64,000 nucleotides of DNA from JAVBMJ01 sp031551275 (GTDB lineage: Bacteria; Bacteroidota; Bacteroidia; Bacteroidales; Rikenellaceae): NCBI GenBank assembly GCA_031551275.1, contig JAVBNX010000004.1:124001-188000 (forward strand), in the 5' to 3' direction. Positions 9,078 to 18,547 of the stretch are shown one piece after another. Positions within the stretch are counted from its first letter, which is position 1. Every line of letters starts with the position of its first letter. The notes beneath the pieces were generated by a model. The model saw only the letters and a list, made by a program, of their open reading frames with translations, did no database searches and was not told where the DNA came from. The translations under genes were made by a program, and so were the position numbers.

Positions 9078-10091
9078 ATGATACTCGATACGATACTCAC
9101 AGGCGATTATTACGACGTAAAATCCATGAACAGCTTCGGCGTTCCGGCCCGCACCCGGCGGATACGGATGTTCTCCTGCGCCGAGGAGTTGCGCGAGCAC
9201 CTCGCATCGTGCCGTGGGGAGTGGATGGTCCTTTCGGGCGGCAACAACATTCTCTTTACGCAAGACTACCCCGGAACATTGCTCCACCCGACCAATAATA
9301 TAATGGATATCATGGGCGAAACAAGCGGCCGTGTGATCGTCCGGGCCGGGGCAGCCGTCGAGTGGGACGACCTGGTGGGGATGTGCGTCGAAAACGGCCT
9401 GTGGGGGATCGAAAACCTCTCCTACATCCCCGGGTACGCCGGGGCCGCCCCCGTGCAGAACATCGGGGCTTACGGCGCGGAACTGGCCGACGTGCTCCAG
9501 TCTGTACAATATTACGACGTGGAGAGCGGCGAAATACTTGGCCTGCCCGCCGCCGAGTGCCGTTTCGGCTACCGCGAGAGCATCTTCAAGCACGAACTCA
9601 AAGGCCGCGCCATCATCCTCTCCATCACCTTGGCCCTTAGCCGCGAGCCCGCCCCGAGGCTGGGTTACGGCGATTTGAAAAGCGAGGTGGAGGCCCTGGG
9701 AGGCCCCACGCTCAAGAACATACGCGAGGCCGTGACCGCCATCCGCAAGCGCAAGCTCCCGGAGCCCAAGGTGTTGGGCAACGCGGGCAGCTTTTTCCGC
9801 AACCCGGTGGTCGACCCCGCCAAGGCGCGGGAGCTGGCCGAAAAATGGCCCGGTATGCCGAGTTGGCCCGCGCCCGGCGGGGTAAAACTCCCCGCGGCCT
9901 GGCTGATCGAAAAGGCCGGATGGAAGGGTCGCAGCCTGGGTCGAGCAGGTGTGCACAAGGACCAGGCTTTGGTGCTGGTCAATTTGGGCGGGGCGACCGG
10001 CAGCGAGATCGTCGCACTGGCCCAAGCCGTTATCAAAGATGTCGAAAGTCTGTTCGGGGTGCGTTTGTCCCCCGAAGTAAATATCGTATAG
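9078..10091 (+). CDS. murB: UDP-N-acetylmuramate dehydrogenase
   Basis: 337 aa. FAD enzyme that reduces UDP-GlcNAc-enolpyruvate with NADPH to UDP-MurNAc, the second committed step of peptidoglycan synthesis, in the cytoplasm. FAD-binding features are VLSGGNNILF at residues 51-60 and IPGYAGAAPVQNIGAYGAE at 118-136. The catalytic serine lies in NAGSFFRNP (Ser238). The C-terminal SPEVNIV carries the conserved glutamate (Glu334). The presence of the YRES segment and the length fit type I MurB. It lies between the MATE exporter (1 bp) and tilS (2 bp), a compact housekeeping cluster. Confidence 0.96.
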   Translation: MILDTILTGDYYDVKSMNSFGVPARTRRIRMFSCAEELREHLASCRGEWMVLSGGNNILFTQDYPGTLLHPTNNIMDIMGETSGRVIVRAGAAVEWDDLVGMCVENGLWGIENLSYIPGYAGAAPVQNIGAYGAELADVLQSVQYYDVESGEILGLPAAECRFGYRESIFKHELKGRAIILSITLALSREPAPRLGYGDLKSEVEALGGPTLKNIREAVTAIRKRKLPEPKVLGNAGSFFRNPVVDPAKARELAEKWPGMPSWPAPGGVKLPAAWLIEKAGWKGRSLGRAGVHKDQALVLVNLGGATGSEIVALAQAVIKDVESLFGVRLSPEVNIV

Positions 10092-10093
10092 AG

Positions 10094-11443
10094 ATGCCTA
10101 ACCAGACCTTACACGAAAAATTCATGCGTTACATCGCCGACAACGGCCTTGTCGAGCCGGGCCAGCGCGTTCTGCTGGCCGTGAGCGGCGGTGTGGACTC
10201 GATGGTAATGATGGACCTCTTCGCCAAAGGGGGCTTCGACACCGGGGTGGCCCACTGCAACTTCTGCCTGCGGGGCAGCGAGTCGGACGAGGACGAGGTC
10301 ACGGTGGCCCGCAAGGCCGCGGAGTACGGCATGCCGTGCTACAACAAGAGGTTCGACACCGAGGGCGAGATGGACCGCACGGGCGAGTCGGTGCAGATGG
10401 CCGCCCGCAGGCTGCGCTACACCTGGTTCGATGAACTGTGCCGGGAGCACAACTACCAGGTCATAGCCATCGCCCACCACGCCGACGACTCGATCGAGAC
10501 CTTCTTTATCAACCTCTTGCGCGGCACGGGCCTTCGCGGTCTGATCGGCATCAGCGCCTCCTACGGCCGGGTGGTCCGCCCGCTTCTGTTCGCCACGCGC
10601 CATATCATTATGGACTACGCCCAGGCCCATAAGATCGAATTCCGGGAGGACTCCTCCAACCGCTCGACCAAGTACCTGCGCAACAAGATCCGCCTGGGTT
10701 TGATCCCCCGCATCCTGGAGATCAACCCCCGCTTCTCGGAGCAGATGTCCGAGAACATCCACCGCCTGACCGAGGCCCAGGTCTTTATCAACCGCAGCAT
10801 CGAGCGCATCGCCGCCGACATCGTGGAGTACCGCGACGGGATCAAGATGGTCGACCCGGGCAAGATCGACGCGGGCCTGCCCCTTGAATTCGTGATCTTC
10901 GAACTGCTGAAGGTCGACGGCTTCAGGGGCGACGTGATCCACAACCTGATCGACGCGCTGCACCACGACCAGACCGGCAAGAGGTTCTACTCCAAGGAGA
11001 TGGTCGCCTACATCGACCGGGGACGCATCGCCGTCTGCCCCATCTCCGAGCAGGACGAATGCAATATCGAGCTGGCCCAGGGCTCGCGCAAGGCCTACTG
11101 CGGCAACCGGATGCTGCACTTCGAATCGCTGGATATCGACGATTTGGAGTCGTTGAACGTCCCCAAAAACATAGCCCTGCTCGACGCCGACAAACTGGAG
11201 TACCCCCTACACCTGCGCCGCTGGAAAGAGGGCGACTACTTCATCCCGTTGGGCATGAACGGCCACAAGAAGGTAAGCGATTTTCTGACCGACGAGAAGG
11301 TCTCCCCCGCCCAGAAAACCCGCCAGTTCGTGCTGACGAGCGGCACCGACATCGTCTGGCTGGTCGACCAAAGGATCGACGACCGCTACTCGATCACCCC
11401 GACCACCGAAAACGTGTTGAAGATCGTCGCGGAAATTCTGTAA
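10094..11443 (+). CDS. tilS: tRNA(Ile)-lysidine synthase
   Basis: 449 aa from ATG 10094 (MPNQTLHEKFMRYIADN), 2 bp after murB. Earlier in-frame starts inside murB are rejected because the upstream residues are just murB in another frame. TilS converts C34 of the CAU-anticodon tRNA-Ile to lysidine, using ATP and lysine. The ATP-pyrophosphatase loop SGGVDS is at residues 31-36. AHHADDSIETFFINLLRGTG (about 130-149) is the conserved active-site block. A C-terminal TilS domain (about 375-449, RRWKEGDYFIPLGMNG) is present. Essential in most bacteria. Confidence 0.95.
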   Translation: MPNQTLHEKFMRYIADNGLVEPGQRVLLAVSGGVDSMVMMDLFAKGGFDTGVAHCNFCLRGSESDEDEVTVARKAAEYGMPCYNKRFDTEGEMDRTGESVQMAARRLRYTWFDELCREHNYQVIAIAHHADDSIETFFINLLRGTGLRGLIGISASYGRVVRPLLFATRHIIMDYAQAHKIEFREDSSNRSTKYLRNKIRLGLIPRILEINPRFSEQMSENIHRLTEAQVFINRSIERIAADIVEYRDGIKMVDPGKIDAGLPLEFVIFELLKVDGFRGDVIHNLIDALHHDQTGKRFYSKEMVAYIDRGRIAVCPISEQDECNIELAQGSRKAYCGNRMLHFESLDIDDLESLNVPKNIALLDADKLEYPLHLRRWKEGDYFIPLGMNGHKKVSDFLTDEKVSPAQKTRQFVLTSGTDIVWLVDQRIDDRYSITPTTENVLKIVAEIL

Positions 11444-11772
11444 TCGCCGTACAAACTCTGTAAGGGCCCAGCCGTCTCTTATTGCTACCCAACTGCCATG
11501 TGTTACCAGAGCGGTCGCGGCAGCACCTTATGTCCCTCTCTCCCCTACGGTTAGGGGAGAGAGATGGAGAGAGGGGTGATCGGAAACGGCGTGCGTTTGA
11601 GAGCGAAGCGAATCACACGCAAGCTTCGGGCTAATTCCTGAAATACTTTTAAAGGCAGAGCCACGGCGGGTTGGAAACACCGGGCCGGGATACGGTACAA
11701 CGTGGGCCGTAAGGCCCAACTGGTACCCCGCGTCCTCGCGAGCAGCGAGGGGCGACCGCTTTTACTAATGTT
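11444..11772. other. Non-coding interval with small inverted repeats
   Basis: No credible gene between tilS and the convergent yhcH-like gene. The interval contains a perfect 12-bp inverted repeat (11536-11563) whose right arm runs into a further GAGAGAGGGG tract. It also holds a short palindrome TGGGCC-GTAA-GGCCCA (11703-11718) and a CCTCGC/GCGAGG pair near 11733-11751. The CTCTCTCCCC-type tract resembles dispersed intergenic repeats seen in many bacterial genomes. No T-run follows the hairpins, so they are not clear intrinsic terminators. Confidence 0.5.
11536..11563. repeat. Perfect 12-bp inverted repeat, 4-nt loop
   Basis: CTCTCTCCCCTA at 11536-11547 and its exact complement TAGGGGAGAGAG at 11552-11563, loop CGGT. 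It lies about 90 bp beyond tilS. It would fold strongly in RNA from either strand, but no U-tract follows. Possibly a dispersed repeat or an mRNA 3'-end stabiliser. Confidence 0.7.
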
Positions 11773-12219
11773 CTAAACCAAAACCTTAATTACCGCCTTC
11801 TTTACCTTCCCCTCGCCGAGCAAAGGCGCATGGGTGTCCCAGGGAAAGAAAACGGCGAACTGCCCCGGCACGAGCGTAAAGTAGGTCTGCGACCGGTCCC
11901 CGTAGAAAAGTATATCCTTGACCGGGTCCATCTCCCCCTTGGGGGCCGTGCAGGCCTCCCGGGGCAGCCACCCGAAGCCCTCCTGACCCGATACGACGAC
12001 CTGGATGTCGATGTATTTGTCGTGCGCCTCGGGTTTCTCCTGGTCTATGGGTTTGAGGTCGCGCTCGGAGATCATCATGTAGACCTCTTCGCCCTGGATC
12101 TCGTAGCGGCCTTCGGGCATCGCGACGGGGTCGACGGAGGCGAGGTATTCGAACGCTTTTTTGAGGCGGGGGTTGGCGGCGTAGTAGCGCGCGGCCAGTT
12201 TCAGGGAGTCTACGATCAT
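11773..12219 (-). CDS. YhcH/YjgK/YiaL (TabA-like) family protein
   Basis: 148 aa from the ATG at 12219 (MIVDSLKLAARYYAANP), a normal length. The frame stays open upstream into the divergent efflux genes, but that part has no family similarity. Family members are small cupin-fold proteins (DUF386), linked in other bacteria to sialic-acid or other sugar metabolism and to biofilm control (TabA, EbgC). Visible family features are the metal-site region with HDKYIDIQVVVSG (about residues 74-86) and FAVFFPWDTHAP (about 119-130), which contain the expected His residues. Its likely promoter is at 12268-12275. The physiological substrate here is unknown. Confidence 0.88.
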   Translation of the reverse strand: MIVDSLKLAARYYAANPRLKKAFEYLASVDPVAMPEGRYEIQGEEVYMMISERDLKPIDQEKPEAHDKYIDIQVVVSGQEGFGWLPREACTAPKGEMDPVKDILFYGDRSQTYFTLVPGQFAVFFPWDTHAPLLGEGKVKKAVIKVLV

Positions 12220-12267
12220 GGCTTTTTTAGTTTGTCGTTTCACCGCCCGATTTGGGCGCTTTACCGG

Positions 12268-12275
12268 CAAAGTTA
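12268..12275 (-). promoter_or_regulatory. -7 promoter box for the YhcH-like gene
   Basis: TAACTTTG on the minus strand is a perfect TAnnTTTG box, about 49 bp upstream of the ATG at 12219. A convincing -33 TTTG at the right spacing is not seen. A small CGCCC/GGGCG hairpin (12244-12258) would be near the 5' end of this transcript. Confidence 0.5.
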
Positions 12276-12285
12276 GGATTATTTC

Positions 12286-12315
12286 TTGGCAATCCGACCG
12301 GAAATTCATATTTTG
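12286..12315 (+). promoter_or_regulatory. Tentative promoter for the efflux operon
   Basis: TTG (12286-12288), 20 nt, TATTTTG (12309-12315): close to the Bacteroidota consensus but one base short in the -7 box. It faces the divergent yhcH-like promoter. The predicted start would be a few bases before the ATG at 12337, giving a very short leader. Confidence 0.35.
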
Positions 12316-12336
12316 CAAGGCATTTTTTGTACGCTG

Positions 12337-13416
12337 ATGAATACCACTAAGAGAAGACGAGTTATGATCTGGGCGGCGATCGCCGTGATCGCATTGGCCG
12401 CCGTGTTGATATACCGCTACACCGCCAGCCGCCCCGAGATGGGCGACGGCAAGCCCGCCCCGGCTGCCCGGTCGGGGGGCGAGCGCACCATTCCGGTCTC
12501 GGTCTTTATCGTCGAGTACGACAAGATCGAAGAGGGCATCCGCGCTTTGGGTACCCTGTTGAGCAACGAGGAGGTGGAGATCGCCAGCGAGGTCGCCGGC
12601 AAGGTCGACAAGATCTCCTTCAACGAGGGCCAGCAGCTCAAAAAGGGCGAGTTGATGGTCAAGATCAACGACGACGACCTCCAGTCCCAGCTCAAGCGGG
12701 CGCACTACCAGCGCAACCTGCTTAAAGAACGATTGGAGCGTAACCGGATTTTGCTCGACAAGGACGCCATCAGCCGCGAGGCCTTCGACGTGATCGAGAC
12801 GGACTACAACATGGTCGAGGCCGACATCGAACTTTTGAACGTGAAGATCGCCAAGACCGATATCCGGACGCCCTTCGAGGGCCAGGTCGGTTTTAGGCAG
12901 ATCAGCCTGGGGGCCTACATCCAACCCGGCACGCCCATCGCCCGGCTGATCGACAACTCGAAGCTCAAATTGCAATTCTCGATCCCCGAAAAATACTTCC
13001 GCGACGTGAGGGTCGGTACCCCCGTCGAGTTTACCACCCAGGGCAGCGCGACGATCCACCGCGCCTCGGTCTACGCGATCGACCCCAAGGTCGACGAGAT
13101 GACCCGCTCGATTACCCTGCGGGCTTTGTACGACAACACCGGGCGCAGCCTGCTGCCGGGTATGTACGCCTCGATCGCCATCGGCCAGAAGCGGGGCACG
13201 ACGATCAGCATCCCCACCGAGGCCATCGTGCCTGAGGCCGACCACACCAGCGTCTGGGTGGTCCACGATCAGCGGGCCGTATCGGTCCCCGTGGTAACCG
13301 GGACGCGCACCTCCAGCCGCGTGGAGATCCTCCGGGGGCTGGAGCAGGGCGACTCGGTCATCGTGTCGGGTTTGTTGCAAGTAAGGGACGGAAGTAAAGT
13401 GCAAGTGACCAATTAA
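12337..13416 (+). CDS. RND efflux periplasmic adaptor (membrane fusion protein)
   Basis: 359 aa from ATG 12337 (MNTTKRRRVMIWAAIAVIAL); the upstream in-frame extension is not family-like. One N-terminal membrane anchor (about residues 9-27), then the lipoyl/barrel-sandwich domain split by an alpha-helical hairpin (about 115-165), then beta-barrel and membrane-proximal domains. ASEVAGKVDKISFNEGQQLKKGELM (about 82-106) is the first half-lipoyl motif and TPFEGQVGFRQISLGAYIQPG (about 177-197) the second. It joins the inner-membrane pump to the TolC channel. First gene of a four-to-five-gene operon, 1 bp before the pump gene. Confidence 0.93.
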   Translation: MNTTKRRRVMIWAAIAVIALAAVLIYRYTASRPEMGDGKPAPAARSGGERTIPVSVFIVEYDKIEEGIRALGTLLSNEEVEIASEVAGKVDKISFNEGQQLKKGELMVKINDDDLQSQLKRAHYQRNLLKERLERNRILLDKDAISREAFDVIETDYNMVEADIELLNVKIAKTDIRTPFEGQVGFRQISLGAYIQPGTPIARLIDNSKLKLQFSIPEKYFRDVRVGTPVEFTTQGSATIHRASVYAIDPKVDEMTRSITLRALYDNTGRSLLPGMYASIAIGQKRGTTISIPTEAIVPEADHTSVWVVHDQRAVSVPVVTGTRTSSRVEILRGLEQGDSVIVSGLLQVRDGSKVQVTN

Positions 13417-13417
13417 G

Positions 13418-16400
13418 ATGAGCCTTTCTTCAATAAGCATACAACGCCCCGTGCTGGCCACGGTAATGGCCCTGGTAATCATCCTTTTGGGCGTTATCGG
13501 CTTTACTTTCCTCGGCGTAAGGGACTACCCGAGCGTCGACCCGCCGGTCATTACCGTGCGTACCAGCTTCCCGGGGGCGAACGCCGACGTGATCGAAACC
13601 CAGATCACGGAGCCCCTGGAAGAGAACATCAACGGCATCCCCGGCATCCGCTCGATTACCAGCGTGAGTTCCGACGGGCAGAGCTACATTACCGTTGAGT
13701 TTACCATTGAAACCAACCTTGAAACGGCCGCCAACGACGTGCGCAACAAGGTTTCGGGAGCTCAGCGCAGGTTGCCGCCCGATGTGGACCCCCCGGCCGT
13801 GAGCAAGGCCGACGCCGACGCGCAGCCCATCTTCGGGGTAACCCTGGAGAGCGACACGCGCTCGATCATCGATCTGAGCGAGTTTGCCGAGGTAAACTTC
13901 AAGGAGCGTTTGCAGACCGTGTCGGGCGTATCCTCGGTCGACGTAAGGGGTTCGCGCCGCATGTCGATCCGTTTGAAGATGGACCCCATGCTGATGGCTG
14001 CCTACGGCCTCACGCCGATGGATATTAAGAATGCGGTAACCCGTGAAAATATCGAGCTGCCCACCGGCAGGATCGAGGGCGACGCCACCGAACTGACCAT
14101 CCGCACACTGGGCCGATTGCGCAGTATCGACGACTTCAACAACCTGATCATCAGCACGCGCGGCGACAAGGTGGTCAGGTTCAAGGACGTGGGGACGGCC
14201 GTGATCGAGGCCTTGAACACCCGCTCCATCCTTAAACGCAACGGCAAGGTCATGGTCAGTTGTATGTTGATCCCCCTGCCCGGGGCCAACTACATCAACA
14301 TCGTGGACAAGGCCAAGGAGGAGATCGAAAAGTTGCGGAAGGACATGCCGGAGGATATCGTCATCCGCACCGGGTTCGACAACACGATCTTTATCCGCCG
14401 CTCGATCTCCGAGGTGCAGTCCACGATCTACGAGGCGTTCTTCCTGGTGGTGCTCATTATCTTCCTGTTCTTAAGGAACTGGCGCACCACGCTGATCCCC
14501 GTGCTGGCCATCCCGATATCGTTGGTCGGGGCGTTTTTCATCATGTACCTGGCCGGGTTTACGATCAACATATTGACTTTGCTGGCCATCGTGCTCTCCA
14601 TCGGCCTGGTGGTCGACGACGCGATCGTGGTCATGGAGAACATCTACTCCAAGATCGAGCAGGGGATGTCCCCGCGCGAGGCGGGGATCAAGGGCACCGA
14701 GGAGATCTTCTTCGCCGTGGTCTCAACCACGGTCACTTTGGTGGCGGTCTTCTTCCCCATCGTCTTTTTGCAAGGGGTGACCGGGCGTTTGTTCCGGGAG
14801 TTCAGTTTGGTCATCGCGGGCGCGGTGCTTATCTCGGCGTTCGTGGCGTTGAGCTTTACCCCGATGCTGAGTTCCAAGCTGCTGAAAGGCTCTTCCGACC
14901 ACGGCAGGTTCTACAAGGCCACCGAGCCCTTCTTTACGGGGATGATCTGTTGGTACCGCAACGCGCTGGGATGGTTCCTGCGCCACCGTTGGTTGGCTGT
15001 GGCCGCGCTCGTGCTCGCTTTGGTCGGCATCTGGAAACTCTGGGGCGCGATCCCCTCCGAATTGGCCCCGCAGGAGGACCGCTCGATGATCACGGTCTCC
15101 TCGACCGGTCCCGAGGGCGCGTCGTATAATTACATGCTGGATTACTCCGACCGGGTGTCGGCGACCATCAACGCCGAGGTCCCTGAGCAGGTCGAGGATG
15201 GCCACCTGGAGATGGTGGGCTTCCGGGGCGCGCCCAACTCGTCGTATTTCAATATCCCGTTAAAAGACCCGCGCGAGCGCAAGCGGACCCAGCAGGAGAT
15301 CGCCGCTTCGCTGACCCCCGTGCTGGCCCGCATGACCGAAGCCAAGACCATCGTTACCCAGCAGGCCACCTTCGACTCGCGGGGCGGCGGTCTGCCCGTG
15401 CGCTACGTCGTCCAGGCTCACGACCTGGAGGATTTGCGCCGCATCCTGCCCAAATTCATGGCCGAGGTGGCCGCCAGCGATGTCTTCTCGGTCTCGGACG
15501 TCAATATGCGCTTTACCAAGCCCGAGCTGACCGTGAGGATCGACCGCGACCGGGCCTCGACGATGGGCGTCTCGGTAAGCAACATCGCCCAGACTTTGCA
15601 GCTTACCATGAGCGAGCAACGGATCGGCTACTATATTTATAACGGCAAGCAGTACGAGATCCTCTCCATGTTCAACACCGAGGACCGCAGCCGACCGACT
15701 GATTTGTCGAACATATACGTGCGCAGCGAGACGGGCAACCTGATCCAGATGGACAACTTCGTTACCCTGACCGAGAGCAGCACCCCGCCCAGGTTGTACC
15801 GCTACAACCGCTTCGTGGCGGCGACCGTCTCGGCCGGACTGAATAAGGGCTACACGCTGGGCGACGGGATCGCCGAGATGGACAAGATAGCCGACAGGGT
15901 GCTGGACGAGGGTTTTTCGACCTCGCTGACCGGGACCTCGCGCGACTTCGTGGAGAGCTCCTCGGGGCTGGTCTTCGCCTTCGCGCTGGCTTTGGCGCTG
16001 ATCTACCTGGTACTTTCGGCCCAGTTCGAGAGTTTCCGCGACCCGCTGATCATCATGCTGACCGTGCCGCTGGCTTTGATCGGGGCCTTGCTCTCGATGA
16101 AGGTCTTCGGCCAGACGATGAACATCTTTTCGCAGATCGGGATTATCATGCTTATCGGTTTGGTAACCAAGAACGGCATTTTGATCGTCGAGTTCGCCAA
16201 CCAGCGCAAGGCCGAGGGCCTGGCCCTGCGGGACGCGATCCTGGACGCCTCGGCAGGCCGCATGAGGCCGATCCTGATGACCAGTTTGTCGACCATTCTG
16301 GGTATCCTGCCCATGGCCCTGGCCACGGGAGCAGGCTCCGAGAGCCGCGTGGCGATGGGTATCGCCGTGGTGGGCGGGCTTGTGGTGGCCACCTTCTTCA

Positions 16401-16474
16401 CGCTGTTCGTCATCCCGGCGATCTATACATACCTCTCTTCCAAAACCATTAAAAAAGAGGAGGAGCTATCGTGA
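13418..16474 (+). CDS. RND efflux pump, inner-membrane permease (HAE1/AcrB family)
   Basis: 1018 aa, full length for AcrB/MexB-type pumps. Membrane segment 1 is followed by the porter-domain start YPSVDPPVITVRTSFPGANA (about residues 33-52). The proton-relay pair Asp400-Asp401 sits in GLVVDDAIVVMEN, equivalent to AcrB D407/D408. The second half repeats the first, with six membrane helices at the C-terminus (FALALALIYLVLSAQFES). It exports drugs, dyes or host-derived amphiphiles from periplasm and inner leaflet, powered by protons. Substrate range cannot be read from sequence. Its stop overlaps the TolC-family gene start by 4 bp. Confidence 0.95.
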   Translation: MSLSSISIQRPVLATVMALVIILLGVIGFTFLGVRDYPSVDPPVITVRTSFPGANADVIETQITEPLEENINGIPGIRSITSVSSDGQSYITVEFTIETNLETAANDVRNKVSGAQRRLPPDVDPPAVSKADADAQPIFGVTLESDTRSIIDLSEFAEVNFKERLQTVSGVSSVDVRGSRRMSIRLKMDPMLMAAYGLTPMDIKNAVTRENIELPTGRIEGDATELTIRTLGRLRSIDDFNNLIISTRGDKVVRFKDVGTAVIEALNTRSILKRNGKVMVSCMLIPLPGANYINIVDKAKEEIEKLRKDMPEDIVIRTGFDNTIFIRRSISEVQSTIYEAFFLVVLIIFLFLRNWRTTLIPVLAIPISLVGAFFIMYLAGFTINILTLLAIVLSIGLVVDDAIVVMENIYSKIEQGMSPREAGIKGTEEIFFAVVSTTVTLVAVFFPIVFLQGVTGRLFREFSLVIAGAVLISAFVALSFTPMLSSKLLKGSSDHGRFYKATEPFFTGMICWYRNALGWFLRHRWLAVAALVLALVGIWKLWGAIPSELAPQEDRSMITVSSTGPEGASYNYMLDYSDRVSATINAEVPEQVEDGHLEMVGFRGAPNSSYFNIPLKDPRERKRTQQEIAASLTPVLARMTEAKTIVTQQATFDSRGGGLPVRYVVQAHDLEDLRRILPKFMAEVAASDVFSVSDVNMRFTKPELTVRIDRDRASTMGVSVSNIAQTLQLTMSEQRIGYYIYNGKQYEILSMFNTEDRSRPTDLSNIYVRSETGNLIQMDNFVTLTESSTPPRLYRYNRFVAATVSAGLNKGYTLGDGIAEMDKIADRVLDEGFSTSLTGTSRDFVESSSGLVFAFALALALIYLVLSAQFESFRDPLIIMLTVPLALIGALLSMKVFGQTMNIFSQIGIIMLIGLVTKNGILIVEFANQRKAEGLALRDAILDASAGRMRPILMTSLSTILGILPMALATGAGSESRVAMGIAVVGGLVVATFFTLFVIPAIYTYLSSKTIKKEEELS

Positions 16475-17796
16475 AATACCTTTTGATCCTGCCCATTCTC
16501 ACGCTGTGCCTCTCTTTGCAGGCGCAGCAACCCGTGGCACCCGCCGATCCCGTGCCGCAGGACCTGACCCTGGCCGAGTGCATCGCCGCGGGCGTGGAGC
16601 GCAACTTCGACATCAAGATCGCCCGCAACAACGCAACCATCGCCCTGAACAACCACTCCTACGCCCCCTTTATGCCGACTTTGGAGGCGACGGCGCGGGA
16701 GAGCCTGACCGCCGACCACCAACGCGAGGGCTCGCCGGGCGCAAATACCGCCACCTCGAACCCCGTGACCAACACCCTGGGGGCCGCCGTCTCGATGGGC
16801 TGGACGCTGTTCGACGGGATGGGGATGTTCGCCGAGTGGAAACGCACCCGGGAGCTGACCACGGTGGGCGATTTGGAGCTCAAATCGAGCATCGAGGATA
16901 TGGTGGCCGGCATCTGCGAGCAATACTACTACATCGTCACCCAGAGCAACCGCCTGGAGGCCGCCAAGCTCTACCTCGAGATCTCGACCCTGCGCTACAA
17001 CCAGGCGCTGGAAAAGTACATGATCGGATCGATCTCCGGCCTGGAGATGAAGCAGGCCAAGCTCGACCTGAACGCCGACAGTTCGCGTTTGGTGCTCCAA
17101 AGGGAGCTGCTGAGGAACGCCTACGTCGAGATGCTGACCATGACCAACATGCCGCTCGATACACGGATCAATTTGACCGACACGATCGTCCCCGTGGAGA
17201 GCCTGCAACTGCCCGATCTCAAGGCAATGGCCATGGACCGCAACACCTCGATCCTGCTGGCCCAGAGCGGGGTCAAGCTCTCGGAGCTGGACATTACCAC
17301 CGCCGTGGCAGGCCGTTACCCGACCGTCAAACTCAACGCCGACTACCACCTCAACCGCTACGACTACCATGGCCCCTCGCGCTGGACGCAGCTCAACGGC
17401 CCGGTCGTGGGCCTTACCGTTACCGGCCGGCTCTTCGCCGGGGGGGAGACCAACCGGAAGATCAAAAACGCAAGGCTCTCGGCCGCCAACTCCGGATTGG
17501 CCTACGACCGCACGGTTTTGCAGGTAACCAGCCAGTTGACCACATTGTTCAACACCTACCGCAAGAACGTGACGATGATCGGTTTCGAGACCGAGTCGGC
17601 CGAGACGGCGCTGCTGAATTTGCAGGCCGCGATGGATATGTACCGTTTGGGGACGATGTCGGGCGTGGAGTTCCGCGAGATCCAGCGCAGCTACATCGAC
17701 GCGGCCGACCGAAGGTTCGATGCGTCGTACCAGGCGAAGGTTTCTGAAATAAATTTGTTGTATCTTGCGGGGGCAATTTTAAACGAACCGCAATGA
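16471..17796 (+). CDS. TolC family outer-membrane efflux channel
   Basis: 441 aa starting at GTG 16471 (GTGA overlap with the pump gene). Sec signal peptide MKYLLILPILTLCLSLQAQ. The mature part has two repeated helical/beta-strand halves of the outer membrane efflux protein family, with LTLAECIAAGVERNFDIKIARNN near the start of the first half and the second repeat from about residue 240. It supplies the exit duct for the adaptor and pump encoded just upstream. The stop overlaps the nitroreductase ATG (ATGA), so translation is coupled. Confidence 0.92.
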   Translation: MKYLLILPILTLCLSLQAQQPVAPADPVPQDLTLAECIAAGVERNFDIKIARNNATIALNNHSYAPFMPTLEATARESLTADHQREGSPGANTATSNPVTNTLGAAVSMGWTLFDGMGMFAEWKRTRELTTVGDLELKSSIEDMVAGICEQYYYIVTQSNRLEAAKLYLEISTLRYNQALEKYMIGSISGLEMKQAKLDLNADSSRLVLQRELLRNAYVEMLTMTNMPLDTRINLTDTIVPVESLQLPDLKAMAMDRNTSILLAQSGVKLSELDITTAVAGRYPTVKLNADYHLNRYDYHGPSRWTQLNGPVVGLTVTGRLFAGGETNRKIKNARLSAANSGLAYDRTVLQVTSQLTTLFNTYRKNVTMIGFETESAETALLNLQAAMDMYRLGTMSGVEFREIQRSYIDAADRRFDASYQAKVSEINLLYLAGAILNEPQ

Positions 17797-18536
17797 TCCG
17801 AGAGATAGCCGAACACCGTTCGGTCCGAAATTTCAAACCCGACCCCATTGATCCACAGGTAATTACTCAAATATTGGGAGCCGCAGTCAGGGCCTCCAAC
17901 ACAGGCAATATGCAGGTTTACAGCATCGTGGCCACCACCTCGGAGGAGGTTTTGGCGCAATTGAGGCCCTGCCATTTCAACCAGCCCGCCAGCCGCGCGC
18001 CGCTTTTATTGACTTTTTGCGTCGATATCCACCGCTTTTCGATGTGGTGCGAGCGCCGGGGGGCCAAACCCCGCTACGACAACTTCGCGTGGCTGATCAA
18101 CGGCTCGATCGACGCCTTGCTGGCCTCGCAGAACGCCGCTTTGGAGGCGGAGGCCCAAGGTTTGGGCATCTGCTACCTGGGCACGACGATCTACACCGCC
18201 GAAAAGATCTCGGATATCCTCAACCTGCCCGGCGGCGTGCTCCCTGTCGCCACCATCGCCGTGGGCTGGCCCGCCGATAACCCGCCCCTGACCGACCGTT
18301 TGCCGCTGGAAGCGGTGGTCCACTACGACACCTACAAGGAGTACACCGGGGAGGATATCGATCGTCTGTGGCACGAGCGGGAAAACTCCGATGAGACCCA
18401 AAACCTGCTGGAAGTCAACGGACTGCCAAATCTGGCCCGCATCTTTACCGAGAAACGCTACACGGCCCAGGACAACCTCAGCATCTCGGAGTCCTACCTC
18501 TCCGAGGCCAAACGCAAAGGATTCTTTAACCACTGA
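17793..18536 (+). CDS. Nitroreductase family (FMN) oxidoreductase
   Basis: 247 aa, NfsA/FRP-like nitroreductase fold: a flavoprotein that reduces nitroaromatics or quinones with NAD(P)H. The N-terminus EHRSVRNFKPDPIDPQ is the classic HRSxRxF FMN-phosphate motif. GASNTGNMQVYSI-like sequence (ASNTGNMQ, about residues 34-41) and GLGICYLGTTIY (about 126-137) are flavin and dimer contacts. No signal peptide. Translationally coupled to the TolC gene, which suggests a detoxification partnership with the efflux pump; the substrate is unknown. Confidence 0.9.
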   Translation: MIREIAEHRSVRNFKPDPIDPQVITQILGAAVRASNTGNMQVYSIVATTSEEVLAQLRPCHFNQPASRAPLLLTFCVDIHRFSMWCERRGAKPRYDNFAWLINGSIDALLASQNAALEAEAQGLGICYLGTTIYTAEKISDILNLPGGVLPVATIAVGWPADNPPLTDRLPLEAVVHYDTYKEYTGEDIDRLWHERENSDETQNLLEVNGLPNLARIFTEKRYTAQDNLSISESYLSEAKRKGFFNH

Positions 18537-18547
18537 CCCCGCATCGC

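Noticed and set aside
9845..10093. Extended N-terminus for TilS
   Set aside because: The extension lies wholly inside murB in another frame; the ATG at 10094 gives the normal TilS start.
12220..13482. Extended N-terminus for the YhcH-like protein
   Set aside because: It would be antisense to the efflux adaptor; the ATG at 12219 fits the family length.
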